From NCBI GenBank assembly GCA_030142905.1, contig JASJOG010000460.1:95024-159023 (forward strand): a stretch of DNA of 64,000 nt, written 5' to 3'. A model generated the notes under the pieces. That model was not told the origin of the DNA. It ran no database searches and saw nothing but the letters and a program-made list of their open reading frames with translations. The DNA is from Heliopora coerulea (lineage: Eukaryota; Cnidaria; Anthozoa; Scleralcyonacea; Helioporidae). Positions 21,445-29,696 of the stretch are shown in pieces. Position 1 is the first letter of the stretch; each line of letters starts with the position of its first letter. Position numbers and translations under genes: made by a program.

Positions 21445-23595
21445 ATGGTTAGAGATGTTAGAGATTTTAAAAACTTTGTGCAAAATGATTTTATTCATGA
21501 TGTTTCGCAACTTCCTTGGGACACAGTAAACCAATTTGATAATCCAAACATATCCTGGCAAGTGTGGAAATCTTTTTTTCTTGAGGCTCTTGATAGGCAT
21601 GCACCTCTGCGGCAGAAGAGGTTGAAGGAGAATGGAATACCTTGGATTACCCCTCAAATTAAGCAGCGTATGAGAAAGAGGGATTTCCACAAAAAACAAG
21701 CAGTAAGATATGATTCTCAGCCACAATGGCTGTTGTATAAATCTGAGCGTAATAAAGTGAACATTGAGATCCGTAAGGCAAAATCTAAATATTTCTGTGA
21801 GAAAATCGAGGATAGCATATCTTCTAAAAATGTCAAAAAAAGTTGGTCTTTGATAAATACCATTTCGGGACGAAAACGTAAATCGACTAATGTAAAAGAG
21901 CTTCAAATTAATGATACAATTGTCTCAGATGGTAAAATCATTGCTGAATCCTTTAACGATTATTTTACATATGTAGGAATGAAATTGGCTGCTGATCAGC
22001 TTTATAATAATGTGGGTGATGACCCAATCTCTTATGATCATTGCCTGGGGACTCGTTTTTATTTTTCTGATGTCAGTGTGAGCAGTGTTGCCTTGCGTCT
22101 TCGAAATCTCAAAGCTTCTAAAGCAACCGGTATGGATAACATACCGGTAAAACCTCTCAAAGCGGTATCACACATCATTGCGCCATCGTTGACTGTTATA
22201 TTTAGGCAGTCCCTTAACATAGGTATTTGCATAAACGATTGGAAATTAGCACGAATTTCTCCGATCTATAAAGCAGAGGACCGAAAAAAATGTGAAAATT
22301 ACCGACCAATTTCGATTCTACCCATAATAAGTAAAATATTTGAAAAAGAAGTTTTTACTCAAATATATAAATATCTGAATGACAACTGTTTATTATCAAA
22401 ATTTCAATCAGGATTTCGACCAAAACATGGAACCGTGGGCGCACTTATCCAGATGTGTGACCAATGGCTAAGTGACATGGATAAAGGAAAAATAAATAGA
22501 GTTGTATTTTTGGATATTCGTAAAGCGTTTGACTCTGTTAACCATGATAATTTATTGAGAGAGCTTAAAAATCAGTTTGGAATACAAGACACTGAATTAA
22601 GAAGGTTTGAGTCTTACCTAGCGAATAGAGAGCAAGTATGTCTAGTGAATGGCCATATATCTTCACCAAAGAAAATAAGATGCGGTATTCCGCAGGGCTC
22701 AATATTGGGACCATTGTTATTTTTACTTTACGTAAATGACATGCCTGATTATCTGAAAAAAACAACTCCATATCTCTATGCAGATGATACACAAATTTCG
22801 TCTTCTTCAGAAGATATTGAGACATTAATTCAGAATTTAAATATTGACTTAAATAATATTCAGATGCGGCTTTTGAAAAATAGGCTCCGACACCATCCCA
22901 CCAAAACAAAAGTGATGTTTGTTGGGTCATCTCATAATCTTACCAATAAAGTTGGAAATACCCCAGTACTTATGAATAATACCCCTATTTTTCGAACCAG
23001 TAAATGTTTAGGGGTGGATATTGATGAAAAATTAACTTGGGGTGAACATATCGAGACAATATGCAGAAAAGTGAGTACAGGAATTGGAGCTATGAGGCGT
23101 ATAAAGCCCTACGTTCCACCTGCAACTCTGCAAACAATTTATAAAGCACTGGTTCAACCTTATTTCGATCGCTGCTCCCCTCTGTGGGATAACTGTGGTA
23201 AAATACTTCAAGATAAATTACAAAAGTTTCAATGTCGTGCAGCTAGAGTGATTTCTGGACTCAGTTACAATGTTAGATCGGCCGATGTCCTGGACGCTCT
23301 CGGTTGGCAAACACTTGATGTGAAACGATTAGAGAACAAATTGATATTGATGTACAAAATACTTAACAACCACACTGTCCCTAATCTAAACGAACTTTTC
23401 TGTAAAAGAAATACAATTCAGAATAATTATAATTTACGTAGTAGTGATACAGACCTACTCTTGCCTAAGCCTAATAGTGAATTTCTGAAGAAAAGTTTTC
23501 GATATAGTGGTGCTATGCAGTGGAATCATCTTGCTGAAGATTTTCAAAAGTCTGAAACTCACTTTTCGTTTAAAAAGAAAATAAGCCTGACGTAA
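21445..23595 (+). CDS. LINE reverse transcriptase (ORF2, 3' part)
   Basis: 716 codons without a stop. Motifs: KATGMDNIPVK, NYRPISILPIISKIFEK, FQSGFRPKHGT, VVFLDIRKAFDSVNHD, GIPQGSILGPLLFLLYVND and LYADDT (catalytic YADD), with a C-terminal region (CLGVDIDEKLTWGEHI, ALVQPYFDRCSPLW) typical of CR1/jockey-group LINEs. The ATG is internal to ORF2; the natural start lay upstream. The intact catalytic motifs suggest a fairly recent insertion. Confidence 0.9.
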   Translation: MVRDVRDFKNFVQNDFIHDVSQLPWDTVNQFDNPNISWQVWKSFFLEALDRHAPLRQKRLKENGIPWITPQIKQRMRKRDFHKKQAVRYDSQPQWLLYKSERNKVNIEIRKAKSKYFCEKIEDSISSKNVKKSWSLINTISGRKRKSTNVKELQINDTIVSDGKIIAESFNDYFTYVGMKLAADQLYNNVGDDPISYDHCLGTRFYFSDVSVSSVALRLRNLKASKATGMDNIPVKPLKAVSHIIAPSLTVIFRQSLNIGICINDWKLARISPIYKAEDRKKCENYRPISILPIISKIFEKEVFTQIYKYLNDNCLLSKFQSGFRPKHGTVGALIQMCDQWLSDMDKGKINRVVFLDIRKAFDSVNHDNLLRELKNQFGIQDTELRRFESYLANREQVCLVNGHISSPKKIRCGIPQGSILGPLLFLLYVNDMPDYLKKTTPYLYADDTQISSSSEDIETLIQNLNIDLNNIQMRLLKNRLRHHPTKTKVMFVGSSHNLTNKVGNTPVLMNNTPIFRTSKCLGVDIDEKLTWGEHIETICRKVSTGIGAMRRIKPYVPPATLQTIYKALVQPYFDRCSPLWDNCGKILQDKLQKFQCRAARVISGLSYNVRSADVLDALGWQTLDVKRLENKLILMYKILNNHTVPNLNELFCKRNTIQNNYNLRSSDTDLLLPKPNSEFLKKSFRYSGAMQWNHLAEDFQKSETHFSFKKKISLT

Positions 23596-23776
23596 TTGTT
23601 ATTGGATCGCACCAATTTTTAATTTAAGTTTTTTTTAATCTTTATATAGTTTAATCTTTGCTTATATTGCTTAACTTGTATATAGCTCAGTTTGTATATA
23701 GTTAATGTGTGACGCCCCTCGTGAACAGCAGCGTATTATGTTGATCAAGGCTAGCGTGTTTAAATAAAGTTTTACT

Positions 23777-24141
23777 TACCTACCTACCTACCTACCTACC
23801 TACCTACCTACCTACTTACCTACCTTACCTACCTTACCTACCTTACCTACCTTACCTACCTTACCTACCTTACCTACCTTACCTACCTTACCTACCTTAC
23901 CTACCTTACCTACTGTACCTTACCTACCTTACCTACCTTACCTACCTTACCTACCTTACCTACCTTACCTACCTTACCTACCTTACCTACCTTACCTACC
24001 TTACCTACCTTACCTACCTTACCTACCTTACCTACCTTACCTACCTTACCTACCTTACCTACCTTACCTACCTTACCTACCTTACCTACCTTACCTACCT
24101 TACCTACCTTACCTACCTACCTACCTACCTACCTACCTACC
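23777..24141 (+). repeat. TACC / TTACCTACC microsatellite tail
   Basis: About 365 bp of tandem tacc (both ends) and ccttacctac units (middle), directly following the LINE 3' end 'aataaagttttact'. A microsatellite 3' end in place of poly(A) is common in several LINE clades; the long middle block indicates later expansion of a changed unit. Confidence 0.9.
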
Positions 24142-24788
24142 AGCTGAGACAATTTTTCGGACCGTACGCAAAATTACTCATGTTGATTGATTGCCGAACG
24201 GTCCGATATTTTACGATATAGGACCGACCGGTCCAATACGACTTTACTCCTGACCGGTAAGTTTTGGCGGGAAAATATACGGTAATTTTAATGAAATTTA
24301 AGAAAATTTAAGAAGAATTTAGCATCTGCAATGAAAGATTCCGAATTATGAGAGGTACTAGAATACTACTGCTGCTTTTGTTCAAAGCTAATTGTATGAA
24401 AGCACGACATATGAATGATCAACTGGTGGAAACGGTTAAGAAGCAAGACGAACGAGTTACGAGGTAAGGTAGACAGTAATATCCTACGATAAAAACCCGG
24501 TAAAAATGGGAAAAACCAACCAAAAAGTCATATAATAAATTCCTTTTTAACCTGGTCTGCTCCTTCCGTCTTGGACGGTATATGCCTTCCGTTTTTTACA
24601 CACAGATCTCGCTACTTAGTTGCCATGTCTTTACCAAAATCTCAGGTAAATACTTTCCCCCACGGACCACGTTCTCTGTTAGGAAGATTTTAATTCTCCT
24701 CTGTGAAAATTATGTTGTTGCCATAAAAAACGTTGGTCTAAGTCTTCCAACTTCCAATAAACCAATCGCGCTTACCCCTAGCTTACCC
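24142..24788. other. Intergenic, no confident gene
   Basis: Contains a small palindromic cluster of 'ggaccg...cggtcc' words (about 24158-24236) and a possible plus-strand leader exon at 24351-24462 (reported as a finding). Otherwise featureless. Confidence 0.5.
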
Positions 24789-25011
24789 CAATCACCCCCT
24801 AGCTTGAATTCGACGTTATAAATCTCAAAAGCAGATTCTCTTTCAGTTGGGCATCAAACCCTAGCTAGGCAAAATGATACGGAGTAACTAGTGTGGAAAT
24901 TTAACAAGAAAAAATGTCAAATTTTCAAAAGTTCCTTCTCAGAGAAAGTCATGATCGACGGATTAATGGGGATAAAGAAAAGCTAAGAATGAGCCGACGC
25001 ATAAGATGACC
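24789..25011. repeat. Segment repeated at 48181-48404 (copy 1)
   Basis: About 220 bp, starting 'caatcacccc' and ending 'cgcataagatgacc', with strong similarity to 48181-48404 in the same orientation. This copy lies next to the broken 3' end of cadherin copy B; the other abuts the truncated exon of a third paralogue. Confidence 0.8.
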
Positions 25012-25318
25012 AGAGGCCAGTTTATAATCATGTTTTTTCCTGTATGTGAATCAGCTTTTGATGACTCAGTTGTGGAATGATCTAGAAAGTGAACAGAAGT
25101 AGGCAAGTTAAACTCAGCGGACTTAGCAGGGGTTGTGTGTGGAAGCCAAAAACAAAACTCAAAAAATTTGGGAAAAAAGTCACCGAAAACCAGGAATATT
25201 TGGGACAAATTTGACCGTGTTGGTATTAAATTCGAGCAACATAGGGCCCAACAACACAAAGAATGACGATCAATACCCCAGCCACCTCGCGATCGTGCAC
25301 GCCCGTCGACACGGTTGG
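24963..25318 (-). pseudogene. Copy B exon 13 remnant fused to foreign sequence
   Basis: The exon 13 acceptor is kept (GAACAG/CC, exon base 25318) and similarity to copy A continues only to about 25248, inside the membrane-helix coding part. A 1-nt insertion near 25280 shifts the frame. The frame entered from exon 12 (phase 1) stays open for about 118 codons through unrelated DNA to TAA at 24963, ending ESSKADSHTGKN and then a hydrophobic stretch (WPLVILCVGSFLAFLY). The catenin-binding tail is entirely absent. Expression is unlikely given upstream breaks. Confidence 0.7.
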
Positions 25319-26179
25319 CTGTTCATAGATGAAACACAGTATCAGCAATGTACATAAAATATTTTTGAGAGCGTATATTTAAAGATATATGAAAAAGAAA
25401 AAAAAAACCGAACCCAGTTATAACATGACAAAATCAGGAAATTGATAACGATTTCTCGAACGCAGTAATCATGAATTATGGCAGTCAACATATGAACGCA
25501 TACCATATCATATGCTTGCACTTCGATATCCGTACAAAACCTGTAGAAAACTCACTTGCGATCTGGATCACATTTCATAGTTTACAAATTCCAATCAATG
25601 AAACAAAACATGCAATAAATCAATGGGAACGCTATTTTCAGAAGCTAGTTCAAACACTCGTTTATCGTGTTTCATCAGCGGACTCCCAAGACTCTAAAAC
25701 ATCAAAAGTACTCGGGGCTACCACCATGGTTTTCATCTTTTTCTAGAGTTTTGAACCTTTGACTAAACATTAAAACTTGTACTTGAACCACTCGGTCTAG
25801 AAATGACTCCATGAAAAATTTGAGCGCATCCATGAAAATCGCCAACATGCGAGCATTTCTCATCAAAGAAATTAAGTTATTGCACATGACCCTACAGTTT
25901 ACCCCAAGCCTGTTCCAAAATTTATATAAACTAAACAAAAAAAAAATCTTATCCATCACCAGTCCTTGAAAATCAGGGGTCATATCGCCATTGGTTGCAC
26001 CGTTTAATTCTAATCGCACTATGTGAGTGCAGGCGATCTTTCTATATTTTTGACATGTAACAGCGTAGGATTGTTTTTGGCTTTCGGCGAACTGCTTTAA
26101 CTGCTTCGTTACAGTAACCCTGCACCCAAATTATTTAAATCAGATACTCCTCACTTCCACATGAAGCAAAATACGTTAC
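25319..26179. other. Copy B intron 12
   Basis: Counterpart of 1450-2321; no gene. Confidence 0.6.
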
Positions 26180-26398
26180 CTAGAACAGGAGGGGTATAAA
26201 CGATGTCCTCACACGTTGGTCCAGTCCAGCCAGGTGTGCATGAACAAAAAGGTACAGCGGACGACACGCACACCCCGCCGTTTCGACACAAAAGGACTTG
26301 GCGACATGGGCAGCCTATTTCCACGTTAAAACGGATCGCTTTGACATTGGGATCTGTGTCAAGATTGTGACCATTGTAGGAACTAGAGCCAGTACAGC
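26180..26398 (-). pseudogene. Copy B exon 12 (EGF3), beyond the premature stop
   Basis: 219 nt with intact frame, cysteines (CPCRQVLLCRNGGVC, CSCTPGWTGPTC) and splice sites, but it lies downstream of the exon 8 stop and of the mutated exon 11 acceptor, so it is not expected in the protein. Confidence 0.75.
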
Positions 26399-27183
26399 CT
26401 AAAAACAAGAGTATACCGTTGCTGAGCGTTTCTCTTAAAATTATGGGGTTGCTGGTGGCACAGCGGTAGTGCAGGTATCTTTCGCCACTATGACTCGAGT
26501 TTGATTCTGGCTTTGTATAGATGTTTGATTTAAACCTTACCTTTGTCACATGTGAGAGGAGTGTGATGAAGTTTGAGGAAACTGTACTCCGGTTTCCTCC
26601 TGCTGTAACACCGGACTGATGAGGGGTGGCCCTCACTGGACCTCTAGGGAAAACAGCTTTGCTGCCTGATAGGATTATCTAGTATAAATAAAAACACAAG
26701 CGACAACTGTATTTCCTAAATTACATCCTTTTCAAAATCACTCTCAATTGGGGTGATCCTGTCGGTGCAATTTGAGCATTTAATCGCGCCTCAATTTAAG
26801 TTCTGTTTCATGGAGTGTTCACTTTGGACTCCCTTAATACCAAAAATTAACAAATCTTTACTACCTAGGTGATCACTGGTTTGGCTGATTGTATTTAGGG
26901 TATGGTATGATTTGCCTTGTCTTAGAATATTTTGTTACGCAGAACAAGTACGGTACCGTATCGTGTTGAACGCACCATACTGTAAATCTCTTTCCTAAAT
27001 TACTTCAAGCACAACACTTTCAAGTTTTAGGACACTTCCAAGTCATGTCTCCTTGGAAATTATAGCTTATCGATAGATGTTTCTTTCGTTGGTAAATCTT
27101 CAAAGAATTTTAAAATTTCCATGCAATTTCAAACTTTGCGTATGTAGCTTTGCTGTCATCGTAATTAATGCCAGGTGCCCTAC
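26399..27183. other. Copy B intron 11 with shared SINE
   Basis: Counterpart of 2541-3493 without the second tRNA-like insertion. The shared SINE is at about 26453-26692. Confidence 0.6.
26453..26692 (+). mobile_element. tRNA-derived SINE (copy B orthologue)
   Basis: Same element as 2593-2836, with an A-box-like TGGCACAGCGG and B-box-like AGTTTGATTCT. Shared insertion, therefore older than the duplication. Confidence 0.55.
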
Positions 27184-27387
27184 CTGTCATATCTCCATCC
27201 ACTGAACTGACAGGTCGACCATCTGTTGTCACACCAAGAATTGTTCCAGCAGAGCGACGATGACGTCGAATATGTGTGGCTTTGACTTCCACTGTTTTGT
27301 TTATAATGGTGGCGTTCGGCGCGATATCGGGCATACCACCAACGTACAGCTTGCCGCCACTCATCTTTACTAACTTCTTGACTCCAC
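27184..27387 (-). pseudogene. Copy B exon 11, acceptor destroyed
   Basis: Frame otherwise open and similar to copy A (KLYVGGMPD), but the acceptor dinucleotide at 27389-27388 reads AA (copy A: AG). The next AG is one base into the exon and would shift the frame. The polybasic run is also weakened, from IRRRRRS to IRRHRRS. Confidence 0.8.
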
Positions 27388-27953
27388 TTTTGAAACAGGA
27401 ATGGTTGCGAATGTTAGAAGAAGTAGGTAAAACCGCATATGATTCGTGCAATTTTGTACCAATCATAAGAATGTGACACATACGCACAGTTTTAATACCG
27501 AAGCACATGTGTATTTTGAGAAAAACGAAGTGTTTCTCTGACTCCTTTCGTGCATAGCAAGACTGCTTTACACGTCTGCCTGTCTGTCTGTCTGAATATT
27601 TATGCTTGTTTTTTTTATGTATGCATGCATATTTTTAAGAAAAAGTGTTCCTGTAATTTATTAAGTATATCAAAAAAACGTCTCCTGCTTCTTTTGCATA
27701 TGTAGGAATGTATGTGTATGGACATTTTGACCAGCGGGAATTATAATCAATTCAGTGTTCAACACCTTCGGCATGTAGATCAAGTTTGTGCGAGAACAGA
27801 CAACATGTCCATAGATCGACGAAAAACACAAAAAATATCGATATATTCATAAAAAAATATCTGTTTCAACTGTACTCTCATTTGATTCCACGTCCTTTGA
27901 CTCACAAGTAAAGTATTTGAATGCAAGTTAGTCTGTAAGGCTTTAACCCTGAC
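27388..27953. other. Copy B intron 10
   Basis: Counterpart of 3698-4147, with about 115 bp extra near 27760-27875. No gene. Confidence 0.55.
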
Positions 27954-28128
27954 CTGTATTCCTGCTAACTCGACCTTTATAGTCAACCTGAAGAACAGCC
28001 ATATTTCCCTCACGGGTCACGATTACGTTATGCCAATTGCCGTCGGCTATTTCTACTGCACCAGGCATCTCCAGCCGAGTCAACGCATCCAACAACTTAA
28101 ACTCGAAGTACAATTTCCGGTCTTCATA
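27954..28128 (-). pseudogene. Copy B exon 10 (LamG2 core), beyond the stop
   Basis: 175 nt almost identical to copy A exon 10, with splice sites intact, but downstream of the premature stop in exon 8. Confidence 0.75.
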
Positions 28129-28140
28129 CTAGATGAAAAC

Positions 28141-28320
28141 AAAATAAATAAATAAATAAGTAAGTAAATAAATAAATAAAAATGGACAAAAACGTTAATA
28201 AGTAAACAAATATATAAGTAAACAGATAAATAAATAAGTAAATTAATTAATGAATTAATTAAAAATGGACAAAAACATTAACAAGTAAGTAAACAAGCAG
28301 ATAAAATAAATAAATAAATG
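28141..28320. repeat. AAATA/AAAT-rich simple repeat (copy B)
   Basis: Counterpart of 4332-4490 with different array structure. Confidence 0.75.
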
Positions 28321-28550
28321 AGTTGACAAAAGTAATGAGATCAGCATACGCTATACCGAAGTGTTCGAAACTGGGTTATTGAGAACGATATGATGATTAC
28401 TCGTGGTTTTAAAATGGCCTAGTCAGGCAGCTCAAAAACAGAACGGTAAAAGCTAAATAAATCCATGGATTCCTTTGAAAATCTGAGCTTTTAACGACTC
28501 AGTTTCACGTTCTCGACAAGTGAACGAACGTGATTCTTCACGGTGGCGTA

Positions 28551-28854
28551 CTTAAGCCCTGGCCAAACTCTTTCAATATTTAATTTAACATCATTCAACA
28601 TTGTTGCATACAACATATTGAACGCGTTTGGCCATCCATGTTGAATGATGTTCAATGATGTTAGATTATGTTGAACGATGTTGAAAGAAATTTGAACATG
28701 TTCAAATTTTTGTTCCACAAGCGTTCAACATTTATATTGATCTTGCCGACGGTGGAATATGTTGAATGCGTTTGGCCATCCCTGACTTCAACATCATTCA
28801 ACAGTGTTAAAAGGTGTTGAACAAACTGTTTAAAGCGTTTGGCAAGGGCTTTAG
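28551..28854. mobile_element. MITE with GGGCTTTAG end (copy B)
   Basis: Orthologue of 4568-4871, same length (304 bp) and ends, one terminal base changed on the left (CTTAAGCCC). Confidence 0.7.
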
Positions 28855-29129
28855 AATTCGCTGAATCGAAACAATACACATTTTTTACTACGTTTCCTCT
28901 TTCCGATCTGACATCAAGTACTTCAATGGTCAGAGAATCTCAACGGGCCAACGGCAATCAGATAATCACTGGTTCGATTCCCGCGTCATTGGATTTGAAG
29001 CTATCTCTTTGACTTACGAGTCTGCCGTCATCATCTTATCGTTACGATAATAGAGTCAACGGCTGAATTTTAGAAATCTGCTAAGATTTTTTCTGACTTT
29101 AAAAATATTTCTCACGTAGATCTTCTTAC

Positions 29130-29347
29130 CCCCAATATGCTGTATTCCATGTTGGTTTCACTGGAGGCGAAAAAGAAGATTGCTTCTTCCATCTCGGGGT
29201 CCACTCGAAGTTGCATGGCCATATGAGCCGAATATCGATCGAGAAGGCTTCCTGGCTCTTGGGACACGGCGCGTTTACGCCGGCGTTCTTCTCCCGGAAG
29301 CCTGTACTCGGTGAAACTATTCGGTCTGTACCAAAAGAGGGGTGCCT
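29130..29347 (-). pseudogene. Copy B exon 9, beyond the stop
   Basis: 218 nt with open frame and RRRKR kept, but its upstream exon has lost its donor. Exon 7 cannot splice straight to it in frame (phase 2 against phase 1). Confidence 0.75.
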
Positions 29348-29515
29348 CTAATGGGAAAAAATGCAAACGGTGGTTTAATACAGAACTCGGAAGAGTCACC
29401 ACTTTGACAGACAGGTGGGCAAGATATGGTTAAACTGATCTAGTCGACAACTACCTGGATGCATTACGTTTCTTCTAAACAGTCAAGAAACACCCCAGTT
29501 CCTTTGTATGAAGAT

Positions 29516-29696
29516 TCAAAGTATTGGCGCATTGACAACTTTTAGCGGATAGCCCAAATCGTACATCTCAAGATTTTCGCGGATCTTCCGAATGCATCCT
29601 CGGAAGGATTTGTACAGCACATATTCGGAAGACGGGTACTCCAGCGGCATGTTTTCTATTCCGCCAACCTGAATTGGACCAAGTCCGTTCAGATAC
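29516..29696 (-). CDS. Copy B exon 8, truncated by deletion, ends in TGA
   Basis: Matches copy A exon 8 through LKVVNAP, then reads IL and TGA (29518-29516). The 265 bp present in copy A between 5539 and 5803 are replaced by 5 bp, removing EGF2, the splice donor and part of intron 8. Confidence 0.85.

Larger units (their letters stand above)
20745..23776 (+). mobile_element. CR1/jockey-like LINE, 5'-truncated, nearly intact ORF2
   Basis: Non-LTR retrotransposon between the two cadherin copies. It encodes an endonuclease domain and a reverse transcriptase, followed by a 3' UTR with AATAAAG-like sequence and a (TACC)n-type tail. The 5' part is degenerate: SLTTMYDNVST is followed by TAA at 20816-20818, and no ORF1 is present. 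A palindrome (gacttggatg...catccaagtc, 20750-20787) marks the approximate left end. Clade assignment is from general sequence character only. Confidence 0.85.
28129..29129. other. Copy B intron 9: AT repeat and MITE
   Basis: Counterpart of 4323-5145; about 180 bp longer, mostly in the AT-rich repeat (28141-28320) and the stretch up to 28480. Confidence 0.6.

Noticed and set aside
23777..24141. CRISPR-like array
   Set aside because: Units are 4-10 bp tandem repeats without spacers; it is a microsatellite tail in a eukaryotic genome.
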